DNA from: Stigmatella ashevillena
GTDB taxonomy: Bacteria > Myxococcota > Myxococcia > Myxococcales > Myxococcaceae
Reading direction: 5' to 3'
DNA length: 64,000 nucleotides
NCBI RefSeq assembly: GCF_028368975.1
Contig: NZ_JAQNDM010000002.1
Span: 7,496,425-7,560,424 of the forward strand
Within the stretch, counting starts at the first letter, position 1, and each line of letters starts with the position of its first letter. Below, in pieces: positions 7,815 through 16,233 of this stretch. The translations under genes were made by a program, and so were the position numbers. The notes under the pieces were generated by a model. The model was given only the letters and a program-made list of their open reading frames with translations. It made no database searches and had not been told where the DNA came from.

Positions 7815-9740
7815 ATGACGACCGATATTCCCCATCCGGACCGGCTGGGCCCCGGCGATCGCGTGGGACCCTGGGAGATTCTGGAGGTGCTGGGAGCGGG
7901 CGGTCTCGGCCGTGTCTTCAAGGTCCGGCGTGACGGCAAGGTCTACGCACTGAAGATGGCCACCCGCCTTCCGGGACAGAAGGTGGCCGGTGAGGAGGAC
8001 GTCGACGGTTGGTGCCAGCGGGAAGCCACCCTGTTGCTGGAACGCACGCCTCACCCCCACCTGCCGCGCGTCTTCTCGGTGGACAGGTGGCCGGCCCCGG
8101 AAGAGGGGTTCCTCTACGTCGTCATGGAGTACATCGACGGCTGGAGCTTCCACGACTGGCGCTACGAGACGCATCCCACCGCGGCCCAGCTCGTGGACGT
8201 GCTGCTGGCGTTGGTGCGCACGCTGGACAGCCTGCACAAGCGGGGCATTCACCACCGCGACCTCAACGCCAACAACGTCCTCATCCGCCGGGAGGATGGC
8301 CGGCCGTTCCTACTCGACTTCGGCAGCGTGTCCCTGCCGGGCGCCAGAACGCTGACTCAGGGCATGCCTCCGGTGGAGCTCTCCGTGGTTCCTCCCGAGG
8401 CGCTGGAGCATGCCCGCCTTCACGGGGACGAGAACGTGCGCTTTCACGGTGGGCCGACCGTGGACCTCTACGCGCTCGGGGTGCTGATGTACTGCGCGCT
8501 GACCGACGGTTACCCCTTCAATCCCAAGCTTCCTCCGAGGCAGTTGCTCTCCGTCATCATGCTGCGCGTTCCACGCGCTCCGCACTGGATCAACCCCAAG
8601 GTGCCGCTGAGCTTGAGCCTCCTCACCATGCGGTTGCTGTCCAAGAGGCCAGAGGACAGACCCGAGAGCGCGGAGGTGCTGCATCAGGCGCTGTGGGAGG
8701 CGGCCAAGGCGCGGACCTCGCGCGCTTGGAAAGTGCCGCTGGACTTGCCCGAGGGCGGGCCGCTGCCCGTCACGGATGAGGAAATGCACGAGCGCACGCT
8801 GGAAGAGCAGCGGGCCCGCCTCGCCGCTCAAGCTCGCGAGCCACAGGCAGGAGGAGTGTCATCCGCTGAGGCCGTGGAGGAGGTTCTTCCGGCGGAAGCC
8901 GCTTTCGCGCTCTTGCGAGGACCCTCCGCGCAGCCCCCACAACGCGAGCGGCCGTGGAGACGTGCCCGCTGGGGACGGGTGTTGGCGGTGACGTGCGCGC
9001 TCGTGGCGTGCGCCTTGGCGCTTGCGTGGAAATGGAACCCAGCGGGCTTGGACAAATCTCCTCCGGTGGCGTCTCGCTCGTTCGTGCAACCGGGACCTTG
9101 GGGGGCGGGCCAGGAAGTGGCGCCCCCGTGGAAGCCGCCGGAAGCTGAAACGGCCGCGGTCCTCACCCCTGCGGCCATCGCTTCCCCTGCGATGTCCTCC
9201 AAGGAATCGGCTTCCGTGAAGACTCACACGACCCAGTCACCCAAGCGGTCCTCTCCCGGGAGTCGCGCCGCTCGTCAGGCGCTTGGCGTGGCGACGGCCT
9301 GCTCCATCCTGGCCGGTTGCCCCGGGGCACAGGTCCGCCCTCCACCCCCGGGCGAGCCATGCCCGGCCGGTGCCGCCGAGGCCATGGAGAAGCTCAAGAT
9401 CGAAGTGGGCGACCGAAGGGACGCGAGTTTCTTCTTCGAACCCAAGAACGCCCAGCCTACCCCTGTCACCGAGGGCTCGGTCCGTATTGCACTCATGGAT
9501 GAAATGGGCGGCTTGCCGGGATTGAGCACCCTCTTCGGGCAGCTCATCTTTGGGGAGCGTATCTATGGAAGGTTTACCCGGGCACGCTCGGAGGATGGCC
9601 GGATTGACGTCCCCGTGTGCATTGAACTGGTAGACGTCGGAGACCACGCGCGCGGTACTTGGCGTGAGGCCAGTGAGAGTTCTGGCACGGTCAAGGTGTT
9701 CTCTTCCGTGCGTGTCAAGGCGGTTGATTATTTCGAGTGA
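7815..9740 (+). CDS. Membrane Ser/Thr protein kinase with C-terminal lipoprotein-like domain
   Basis: ATG at 7815 is preceded by AGGA at 7 bases and starts just before the kinase fold, so it is preferred over an in-frame start at 7650. The kinase domain (about 16-300) has Gly-loop GAGGLGRVF, Lys47 in YALKMA, catalytic loop HHRDLNANN (Asp149) and DFGS (Asp168). The usual Lys of HRDLKPxN is Asn here (residue 151). A linker, one transmembrane segment (about 386-408) and another linker follow. The last 150 residues begin with a hydrophobic stretch ending in LAGC (Cys502), like the lipobox of the separate lipoproteins often found beside such kinases. A DUF2381 gene follows 100 bases downstream, the usual myxobacterial pairing. 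641 residues. Confidence 0.87.
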   Translation: MTTDIPHPDRLGPGDRVGPWEILEVLGAGGLGRVFKVRRDGKVYALKMATRLPGQKVAGEEDVDGWCQREATLLLERTPHPHLPRVFSVDRWPAPEEGFLYVVMEYIDGWSFHDWRYETHPTAAQLVDVLLALVRTLDSLHKRGIHHRDLNANNVLIRREDGRPFLLDFGSVSLPGARTLTQGMPPVELSVVPPEALEHARLHGDENVRFHGGPTVDLYALGVLMYCALTDGYPFNPKLPPRQLLSVIMLRVPRAPHWINPKVPLSLSLLTMRLLSKRPEDRPESAEVLHQALWEAAKARTSRAWKVPLDLPEGGPLPVTDEEMHERTLEEQRARLAAQAREPQAGGVSSAEAVEEVLPAEAAFALLRGPSAQPPQRERPWRRARWGRVLAVTCALVACALALAWKWNPAGLDKSPPVASRSFVQPGPWGAGQEVAPPWKPPEAETAAVLTPAAIASPAMSSKESASVKTHTTQSPKRSSPGSRAARQALGVATACSILAGCPGAQVRPPPPGEPCPAGAAEAMEKLKIEVGDRRDASFFFEPKNAQPTPVTEGSVRIALMDEMGGLPGLSTLFGQLIFGERIYGRFTRARSEDGRIDVPVCIELVDVGDHARGTWREASESSGTVKVFSSVRVKAVDYFE

Positions 9741-9842
9741 AGCCATCCGGGCGATGGACCCGGGCGGCGGCGCGGCGCAAGGCGTGATAGAGGCAACCCA
9801 GCGAGTCCTCGCCACGGGCTCCGCCCTTGGAGGTTCTTTTCC

Positions 9843-10760
9843 GTGCCCGTCTCACCCCGCGCCATCCTCCTGGCTTTGACCCTGCTGGCCGTCCCTGTTC
9901 TTGCTCAGCCGGGTCCGGCGTCTTGCCCGGTCGGCGTTCTTCATGTCGGATTGCCAGAAGTGCTCACGGATGAGCTGCCCCAGGTGTGTATCAGTCCGGG
10001 GCTCGGCACCTTGTTCAGCTTCGATGCGGCTCTCGGGACCGTGAAGCTGGACGCGGCGGAGCGCTTCACCCAGGTGGAATTCGGCCAGAGTACCCTCAAG
10101 CTGATGCCATCGGAGCAGGTGCAGCCGGGAGATCAGTTGCGGCTGACAGTGCGCTTCAAAGACAATGCCGCCCCTTCCAGCGCGACCTTTTTGCTCACCG
10201 TGCACGCGGCGCAGGCCGTGCCCCTGGTGGACGTGCACCGGCAACCGCGCACCGTGGAGTCCTATCGGGAGGAATTGAAAGCGAAGGAAGGGGAGGTTCG
10301 GCAGTGTCTGGAAGAGAACGCTCAGCTTCGCTTCGAGAACGCTGGCCCGGGGGGAATCGCGGGCCTGCTCACATCGAGGCTCATGGGGGAACAAGGCATC
10401 GCGTCCCAAGACATCGTCCGGAACACCGGCTTACACCCATTGAGCGGGCTTTTCGTCGTGATGGCTACCAGCTACCGCGCCACGGGACGTGTGGCCGTCG
10501 CGGTGAAGTTGCGGAACTCGGAGGGCGCCGCACTGTGGACAGCTGAAGGCGCAACGTTGCACCTTGAAGGCAAGCGAGGCGTGGCGTTGAACGTTCTCAG
10601 GGTGTGGCAGGAGGCTCCCATCGACTCTGGTAAGTGGCCCAGATTGTTGGTGGTGGAAGCGGCGGCAAAAGAGCAGGAAGCCAAGGGGTCCTTCACGCTC
10701 ACGCTGTGGGAGGCGGGGGGCGCCAGGACGCTGACCCTGGGTGGTGTGACGTTTCCTTGA
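9843..10760 (+). CDS. DUF2381 (TIGR02268) secreted protein
   Basis: A 305-residue member of the myxobacterial paralogous family DUF2381/TIGR02268, recognised by the N-terminal beta-rich half (VCISPGLGTLFSFDA; LRLTVRFKD) and the central helix SYREELKAKEGEVRQCLEEN. It starts at GTG 9843 with GGAGG about 9 bases upstream and has a signal peptide ending near VLAQPG. Family members are typically encoded next to Ser/Thr kinases with C-terminal extensions, as here. The biochemical role of the family is not known; the export signal and kinase link suggest a periplasmic or envelope signalling partner, which is inference. Confidence 0.85.
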   Translation: MPVSPRAILLALTLLAVPVLAQPGPASCPVGVLHVGLPEVLTDELPQVCISPGLGTLFSFDAALGTVKLDAAERFTQVEFGQSTLKLMPSEQVQPGDQLRLTVRFKDNAAPSSATFLLTVHAAQAVPLVDVHRQPRTVESYREELKAKEGEVRQCLEENAQLRFENAGPGGIAGLLTSRLMGEQGIASQDIVRNTGLHPLSGLFVVMATSYRATGRVAVAVKLRNSEGAALWTAEGATLHLEGKRGVALNVLRVWQEAPIDSGKWPRLLVVEAAAKEQEAKGSFTLTLWEAGGARTLTLGGVTFP

Positions 10761-10804
10761 GCCCGTTCCGGCTCGGGATGCTTGGTAGTAGGCTGCCGCG
10801 CAGC

Positions 10805-11287
10805 ATGGCCCGCCGCAAGAAGACGGACGACGAGACCGCCCACCGCGTCCGCAACCTGATTGCCCTGGATGCGGCGTTGATCATGCGGCGGCTGGAAGCG
10901 CGCCGGGACGAGATGTTCATCCTGTTCTCGCGCTTGCGCAGCCGCGAGCCGATGCTCACCACCCTCGCCACCCGCTTCACCAGCGCCACGTTCCATGACC
11001 TGGTTCACCTGCCCGAGCGGGAGCAGGCCGTGGTGCATGGCTTCCACGAGCGGCTGGACGAGATGCGCTGGTACTTCACCTACACCGAGGACATGCCCAG
11101 CACCGTCCAGCAGACGTTCGGCGTCCTGTATCGGCGGCTCGAGGAGGCCTACCGGCAGCTGGTGGTGGCCTTGGGTCCCCCCGTCTCTCCCCAGGGGGCG
11201 GTGGTGGTGGAAGCCGAGCCTGTGCGCCGGGAGTCTCCTTCCCCGGACACCCTCACGAACCGTCCCCGCCTGCCTCGCCGGGGGTGA
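10805..11287 (+). CDS. Conserved hypothetical helical protein
   Basis: A 160-residue protein of unknown function, starting at ATG 10805 (MARRKKTDDET), 44 bases after the DUF2381 gene. It is basic at the N-terminus and looks almost entirely alpha-helical (RNLIALDAALIMRRLEARRD; DMPSTVQQTFGVLYRRLEEAY), with a disordered C-tail rich in Pro, Glu and Arg. No signal peptide or membrane segment is seen. Its last 35 bases overlap the 3' end of the convergent protease gene. I do not recognise a domain. Confidence 0.65.
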   Translation: MARRKKTDDETAHRVRNLIALDAALIMRRLEARRDEMFILFSRLRSREPMLTTLATRFTSATFHDLVHLPEREQAVVHGFHERLDEMRWYFTYTEDMPSTVQQTFGVLYRRLEEAYRQLVVALGPPVSPQGAVVVEAEPVRRESPSPDTLTNRPRLPRRG

Positions 11288-12236
11288 CGCGCACGCGCGC
11301 AAGGTCGCGCCGGGCGCGGTACATCCCCCATCCATAGAGGCCTCCGAGCACGGCCAGGCAGGTCCAGGCCAGGTTCAGGTACCGGGAGACCATCGTGTTG
11401 ACGCTCCAACCAAAGGTATCGGAGAGGACGGAGGGATCGCTGGGGCCGCTCCCTTCGTTCCGTCCGAAGGGAATGGAGCCGAAGTTGTTCCGGGCGTCCC
11501 ACCAGACCCTGAAGATGTCCACGAAGGCGGCCGCGCCGATGACGAGGAATCCCCAGCGCAGCCACCCCTCGTGCAGGGAGCTGCCCTTCTTGGCATAGAG
11601 GGTGGCCATCAGCAGGGTGCCCAAAATCAAGCCGCCCCCATCACCGCCGAAGTAGATGAGGGCGCGCGCCACATGCGAGCGCACCACGAGGGTTCCCAGG
11701 AACTGTAAGCACAGCAGGACGAGGCCCGCGATGAGCATGGGCCGGTGCGAGCGTTGCCAGCCGCGGTAGGCCAGCAGCCCGAAAGCGCCTGCCAGGAGCA
11801 CCGAGAAGAAGGAGGAGCGCACCTCGGAGACGGGGGTGAACCAGGGCAGGGGAAAGGCGATGTAACCGCAGAGCCATGCGGTGAGGGCGTGTCCGAACTC
11901 GTGGATCCACATCGAGAGGAAGGTGCGCACCAGCATGCGTCCCACGCCCGACGAGCAGATGAGCCACATCAGGACCAGGGCCGTGGGGAGGGCAAACGCC
12001 CGGATGACCTGTTCGCGCAGGGCATCCTCGGCATCTCCCTTCCAGACCAAGGGCGGAGTGGTGGGGAAGGGGGGGGCCTCCGCCACGGGGGCGGGTTCCT
12101 CTGTCTGGGCCGCCCGGTGCGCCGGGGCGGCGCGTGCCTCCGCCTTGAAGTAGTAGACGCCGCATTGGGGGCACTCGGGGGCGGGTGCCCGGGGCGCGCC
12201 GCAGCGGGGGCAGGAGCGGGAGACAGGGGACTCCAT
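11253..12236 (-). CDS. Membrane M50-like metalloprotease with N-terminal zinc ribbon
   Basis: From ATG at 12236 (MESPVSRSCPRCG) the protein is 327 residues. It starts with a zinc-ribbon-like Cys pair set (C9-x2-C12 and C22-x2-C25), then an Ala/Pro-rich linker, then six or so hydrophobic segments. The zinc-protease motif HEFGH lies at residues 112-116 inside the membrane region (MWIHEFGHALTAWLCGY), as in site-2-protease-like M50 enzymes. A clear second-ligand NPDG motif is absent; the candidate is less obvious, so peptidase activity is likely but not certain. It is transcribed convergently with the preceding gene, sharing a 35-bp tail overlap, and divergently from the outer-membrane gene at 12385. 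Confidence 0.72.
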   Translation of the reverse strand: MESPVSRSCPRCGAPRAPAPECPQCGVYYFKAEARAAPAHRAAQTEEPAPVAEAPPFPTTPPLVWKGDAEDALREQVIRAFALPTALVLMWLICSSGVGRMLVRTFLSMWIHEFGHALTAWLCGYIAFPLPWFTPVSEVRSSFFSVLLAGAFGLLAYRGWQRSHRPMLIAGLVLLCLQFLGTLVVRSHVARALIYFGGDGGGLILGTLLMATLYAKKGSSLHEGWLRWGFLVIGAAAFVDIFRVWWDARNNFGSIPFGRNEGSGPSDPSVLSDTFGWSVNTMVSRYLNLAWTCLAVLGGLYGWGMYRARRDLARVRVTPGEAGGDGS

Positions 12237-12384
12237 GGGGGGCAATCCTACAGAAGTTCTTCTCAGAGTGTGGGAACCGAACGCTTCACCGGAAAAGCCC
12301 TCCCTCTTGCAGGCGGTTTGGCTACAACGCGCTCCGCGTACCGGGGTTGTCCCGGACTGGCACTGAATTGAAGGAGTGCTTGTG

Positions 12385-12939
12385 ATGAAGTCGAACGGAA
12401 TGCAGTGGTCGGCATGGGTGCTCGCGGCGGGGCTCCTCTTCACCGTGGAGGCGTCCGCGCAAGAGGTGCGCCACAGCGGAGGCGGGCGCTTCGGCTCGGC
12501 CGGAGAGATTGTCCTCAGCTCGGATCTCTCGGGGAGCATCGGCTACCGGAGCGCGGGGGATGGACAGTTCTTCATCTTCCTCAGGCCCGCGGGTGACTAC
12601 TTCCTCAAGGAGAACATCTCGCTGGGTGGCTACCTGACGCTGGGCACGGTCTTCCAGGAGGGAGACAACCAGGTCGAGGTTGGGCTGGGCGTGCGCGGTG
12701 GCTACAACATCTGGCTGAACGAGACGGTGTCGGTGTGGCCGCGGCTGGGGCTGGGCCTGAACCACGAGGACTACGGTTTCGGCGACCGCACCTTCCTGGC
12801 GATCAGCCTCGACGCCCCTTTCCTCGTCCACCTGACGTCGAGCTTCTTCATTGGCGCGGGCCCGGGGCTCATCACCGAGCTGGGGGATGACACCTCCGCG
12901 ACGCTCCAGGTGTCCACGCTCCTGGGTGGCCACTTCTAA
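12385..12939 (+). CDS. Outer-membrane beta-barrel protein
   Basis: A 184-residue protein starting at ATG 12385 with AAGGAG 8 bases upstream. A signal peptide is cut after VEASAQ. The mature part is a series of amphipathic strands with Gly and aromatic residues (FFIFLRPAGDYFLKE; LSLGGYL-type turns; FFIGAGPGLITEL), ending in the strand TLQVSTLLGGHF with a terminal Phe, typical of small eight-strand barrels. No enzyme signature is seen. It is followed by a strong hairpin and then the convergent DUF3592-like gene. Confidence 0.75.
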   Translation: MKSNGMQWSAWVLAAGLLFTVEASAQEVRHSGGGRFGSAGEIVLSSDLSGSIGYRSAGDGQFFIFLRPAGDYFLKENISLGGYLTLGTVFQEGDNQVEVGLGVRGGYNIWLNETVSVWPRLGLGLNHEDYGFGDRTFLAISLDAPFLVHLTSSFFIGAGPGLITELGDDTSATLQVSTLLGGHF

Positions 12940-12947
12940 GCAGGTCC

Positions 12948-12987
12948 GAAGCGGTGCGCCAAGCCAGGTGAGCCTGGCGCGCCGCTT
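12948..12987. terminator. GC-rich hairpin between convergent genes
   Basis: Arms GAAGCGGTGCGCC and GGCGCGCCGCTTC pair with a single G-T wobble around an inner CCAGG/CCTGG pairing. It sits 9 bases after the barrel gene and before the convergent gene at 13005. No T-tract follows, so it may act as a bidirectional or Rho-assisted stop. Confidence 0.5.
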
Positions 12988-13004
12988 CCCGGGCCCCTCT
13001 CCTC

Positions 13005-13481
13005 CTATTTGGTGGTGAGGGGCGCCCTTGGCCTGCCGAGGCCAGACGGGCGCCGCAGGAGGCCTTCGCTCTTGAGGAAGAAGCCCAGTCCCAGCAGGGT
13101 CGCGAGTCCAAAGAACGCGAGTATCAGGGGGCCTATCCAGATCCCAATGCCCGCGAAGTACACGGTCCCCGTCCGAGGATCCACGCTCAGCTCCACCGCC
13201 TTGCCCACTTCATCGTCCTGGGAGGCGCGGTCCTGCTCGACGAGGGATTCCCGTGAGGTGCCTTGGAGCTCGTAGCGCACGAGGTACTGGTAGCACGTGT
13301 AGGAATACTGCCGCTTGTTCTTGTCCGTGGACGTGCACCGGAGGGTTTTGTAGCCGCTGACCACCCCGGGAACGCTCACGGCGTAGGCGCTGAAGTCGAC
13401 GGCTTTCACGGTGAGGTGGAGGGCCAGGGCGAAGAGGCCGAGGGACGTGAGTCCCAGAAGGAAAATGCCAATCCAGCGCAT
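13005..13481 (-). CDS. DUF3592-like two-TM membrane protein
   Basis: A 158-residue protein from ATG 13481 (MRWIGIFLLGL). It has one membrane segment at each end (about 3-24 and 120-142) with an extracytoplasmic beta-rich domain between. That domain carries the DUF3592-like sequence VSGYKTLRCTSTDKNKRQYS and CYQYLVRYELQG, then VELSVDPRTGTVYF. The family occurs singly in many bacteria; its role is unknown. An upstream start at 13547 is possible but the hydrophobic N-terminus supports 13481. Confidence 0.7.
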   Translation of the reverse strand: MRWIGIFLLGLTSLGLFALALHLTVKAVDFSAYAVSVPGVVSGYKTLRCTSTDKNKRQYSYTCYQYLVRYELQGTSRESLVEQDRASQDDEVGKAVELSVDPRTGTVYFAGIGIWIGPLILAFFGLATLLGLGFFLKSEGLLRRPSGLGRPRAPLTTK

Positions 13482-13548
13482 GTGAAGTCCTTGAGGAATC
13501 CCCGCCCGTCCCTGTTCATCGGCGCGCGGAGCCACACCATAGCCCACA

Positions 13549-13570
13549 GATAGCCCACAGGCCCTTGGCC
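13549..13570. repeat. Tandem 11-bp direct repeat
   Basis: The sequence ATAGCCCACAG occurs twice head to tail in the divergent intergenic region between the DUF3592-like gene and the outer-membrane gene at 13677. It could be a binding site or a simple duplication. Confidence 0.6.
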
Positions 13571-13676
13571 AGGAGGTGCCAGCGCGTAGGTGTCACGCCC
13601 ACCCGGGAGGGGGGGCACCATGGCCGTGGGGATTCTGGAGTAGGCTCTGCGCCAACCCCCTCGCCCCGGGCCTCGT

Positions 13677-14378
13677 ATGGCTTCTCCGCTCGTTCTCCCC
13701 GTCCCCTGGAAGGCCCTGCTGGGCATGATGTTGCTGCTCTGTGCGCTGCCCGTTCAGGCGCAGCCGCGCATCGGCTTTGGCTTGGACCTGTTCACCGAGA
13801 ACTCGCGCCTGACGGGCGAGCAGGCCATCAACCTCTCCCGGAGGGATGAGTCCTTCGACTACGGCAGCACCAGCATCCTGTCGGCCACGCTCTCCATGAG
13901 CGTGCCGGCCCCCATCGCGTCGGATCGGGCGCGCGTGGGCGGCGGGGTGCGCCTGTTCGGCAATTACGGCACCGAGAACGAGGGCCGGTTGTTCGGCTTG
14001 GGCCTGCTCAACCAGGCCTTCATCAGCGGCGAGTATGGCCTGCCCGTGGCGAACCGGATGGAAGCCGTGGTGGGCCTGAAGGGTGGGGTGGCGTTGCTGT
14101 TTCCCGGCCGCGAGTTCAGCCAGGAAATCGATCGGCTCCAGGCTGACGGTGTGAGTGTGTGGAGCTTGCCCCGCGTGGGCTGGTTGCTGGGGATGTCGTT
14201 GGGCGCCCGGCGCCGGATGAGCGAGAAGATCTTCCTGCGCGCGGACCTGTCCGGGCAGCTCGAGAAGCTCTACCTGTTCTCCACGAGCCAGAAAATCGAT
14301 GGCGTCCAGTTCGACAAGAACTGGGACACCTTTGGCCTGCGCCTGGGCCTGACGTTCGGTGCTGAGTTCTCCCTTTGA
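13677..14378 (+). CDS. Outer-membrane protein, beta-barrel-like
   Basis: A 233-residue protein with signal peptide (hydrophobic residues 13-24, cut near VQAQPR). The mature chain is strand-rich with alternating hydrophobic residues (RIGFGLDLFTENSRL; RVGGGVRLFGNYGTEN; FGLRLGLTFGAEFSL at the end). No domain is recognised beyond a porin-like barrel. It ends about 40 bases before the start of the lipoprotein gene that opens the DUF1501 operon and may be cotranscribed with it. Confidence 0.68.
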   Translation: MASPLVLPVPWKALLGMMLLLCALPVQAQPRIGFGLDLFTENSRLTGEQAINLSRRDESFDYGSTSILSATLSMSVPAPIASDRARVGGGVRLFGNYGTENEGRLFGLGLLNQAFISGEYGLPVANRMEAVVGLKGGVALLFPGREFSQEIDRLQADGVSVWSLPRVGWLLGMSLGARRRMSEKIFLRADLSGQLEKLYLFSTSQKIDGVQFDKNWDTFGLRLGLTFGAEFSL

Positions 14379-14416
14379 AAATGCTGATTCTTCCCTCGTT
14401 CTCCCGGGAGCCGTGG

Positions 14417-16213
14417 ATGGCTCGACCCCTCACGCTGGTTCTCACCGCCCTGGTTGTGCTGCTGGCCGCCTGTTCGCGCGACAAGGGCTTTGATCCGGAA
14501 CGCCTCGCCGTGGGGCCCGGTGGGCTGGTGGGCAATGGGCCGCCCATCACCTCGGGCGACTTCGCGGGCGGAAACGACGTGCTGCCCTCGGCGCGTCAGG
14601 CGCCGCTGCCGGATGACTCCCGCCCTCCGGATTGTGATGGCGAGTGCGTCTCCTTCTGCAATGCGGCGAACCTGCACAACCCGGTCAACCGGGGGCTGTG
14701 CCGCAGCCTGTGGGGGGTGGGGCTGTCTCCCCGTCCCATTCAGCGGGCCGAGGCGTGCCGCCGGCTCTTCGTGGACATGACGGGGCGCGTGCCCACGGCC
14801 GAGGAGGCCGACGCCACCTGCTCCGGGGATTGGGGCGCCACGGTCAAAGGCCTGATGGACAGCGACGAGTTCATCTTCGTCAACCAGCGCCGCGCCGCTG
14901 ACCGGTTCCTCTACAGCAACGAGGTGGTGAACCTTCAGGCCATCTACGACATGGACCGGCTGGTGGAGAAGCTCTACCGGGGCAAGGTGCCGTACGACCA
15001 GTTCGCCGCGGTGGTCAGTGCCCACCCGGTGCTCACCCGCCGCCACGCCGCCCCGGGGGACAAGGTGGAGGCGCTTTTCCGGCTGTTCCTGGGACGGCCT
15101 CCTTTCGAGCACGAGAAGGCGGACATGTCGCGGCTCTACTGGCTGTGGCATTCGGGCTACTACGACCACCCGCAGCTGGGCTCGCGCCTGCCAGACTCCT
15201 TCATCCGGTTCCGCTGCTTGACGGAGGAGGGCGAGGTGGACCCGGTGAAGAAGGGCGAGTGCACCAGCGTGCTCTGGGGTTACCACGAGCTGGTGGTTAC
15301 CCCGGATCTGCGGTCTACCCAGGACCGGCAGATCAACGAGCTGACGTTGTGGAACGGCCTGCTCACCGTGGAGGAGTGGGGCCAGCTTCAGATGCCGGGC
15401 CGCGTCCTGTCCCAGGAGGTGGCCTTCTGGGAGCGCGCCGTGGACGACGTGCTGGAGCTGTACCTGGGCTATGACTTGTCCGCCCAGGTTCCGGAGGTCC
15501 GCTCCGAGCTGGTGCGCTGGCTGCTGGAGAACCAGGGCGATCTTCGCTCCGTGCATTACGCGGTGCTCACCTCCGCCGCCTACCTTCAGTCAAACGAAGG
15601 CGAGACGCCCACCGCGTACCGCTGGACCTACGGGCCGCTGAAGCAGCTGGATGCCGAGGTGTGGATCGACTCCATGGCGCGCAACACCGGGTATGCCACC
15701 ACGGGGTGTGACCATCGCCTCAGCCAGCCGGAGAGCTTGCTGCGCGCCGGCAGCCTCTCCACATACCGGGTGCTGGAGACCTCGCGCTGGAGCCTTGATG
15801 CCCAGGGCAAGGTGGACACCCGCTACGCCAACCTGGCCCGCACCCTGGGCGGCTGTCCCGAGAACATCGTGGGCGGGCGCTTCAAGGTGGTGAGCATCCT
15901 CACGACGGGCACGCAGCTGTCGTTCGTGAACGAGCTGTGCAACCCCATGCTGGAGCCCTCGAAGCAGGCCGCCCCCATCGAGCGCCTGCTGCCAGAAGGC
16001 GTGGAGGCCTCGCGCGCGCTGACGGCGGAGTTGGCCAACGAGGTGGCCTCGCACCAGTACCGCGTGCTGCTGGGCCGCTCGCCCACCGCCGAGGAGTTGG
16101 CCGACATCCAGACGTCCAGCAGCCAGTGCACCACCAGCCGTTGTTCGGCCGAGGCGTTCGCCCGGCCGCTGTGCTTCGTGCTGCTCTCGGGCGCCGAGCG
16201 CCTCTTCTACTGA
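14417..16213 (+). CDS. Lipoprotein with DUF1549-like repeats, first gene of the DUF1501 operon
   Basis: ATG 14417 is chosen because GGGAG lies 6 bases upstream and the protein then begins with a lipoprotein signal (LTALVVLLAACSRD), although the frame is open from 14375. The 598-residue protein has three helical segments with the same core, CRRLFVDMTGRVPTAEEAD, LFRLFLGRPPFEHEKAD and QYRVLLGRSPTAEELAD, recalling the R-x-LTG-xPPTxEE pattern of DUF1549/PSD1-type proteins. The next genes encode a Tat-exported DUF1501 protein and a haem-motif lipoprotein, the usual company of these domains. Function is unknown; an envelope complex is likely. Confidence 0.72.
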   Translation: MARPLTLVLTALVVLLAACSRDKGFDPERLAVGPGGLVGNGPPITSGDFAGGNDVLPSARQAPLPDDSRPPDCDGECVSFCNAANLHNPVNRGLCRSLWGVGLSPRPIQRAEACRRLFVDMTGRVPTAEEADATCSGDWGATVKGLMDSDEFIFVNQRRAADRFLYSNEVVNLQAIYDMDRLVEKLYRGKVPYDQFAAVVSAHPVLTRRHAAPGDKVEALFRLFLGRPPFEHEKADMSRLYWLWHSGYYDHPQLGSRLPDSFIRFRCLTEEGEVDPVKKGECTSVLWGYHELVVTPDLRSTQDRQINELTLWNGLLTVEEWGQLQMPGRVLSQEVAFWERAVDDVLELYLGYDLSAQVPEVRSELVRWLLENQGDLRSVHYAVLTSAAYLQSNEGETPTAYRWTYGPLKQLDAEVWIDSMARNTGYATTGCDHRLSQPESLLRAGSLSTYRVLETSRWSLDAQGKVDTRYANLARTLGGCPENIVGGRFKVVSILTTGTQLSFVNELCNPMLEPSKQAAPIERLLPEGVEASRALTAELANEVASHQYRVLLGRSPTAEELADIQTSSSQCTTSRCSAEAFARPLCFVLLSGAERLFY

Positions 16214-16233
16214 GTTCACGGGAACCCTTGCCC

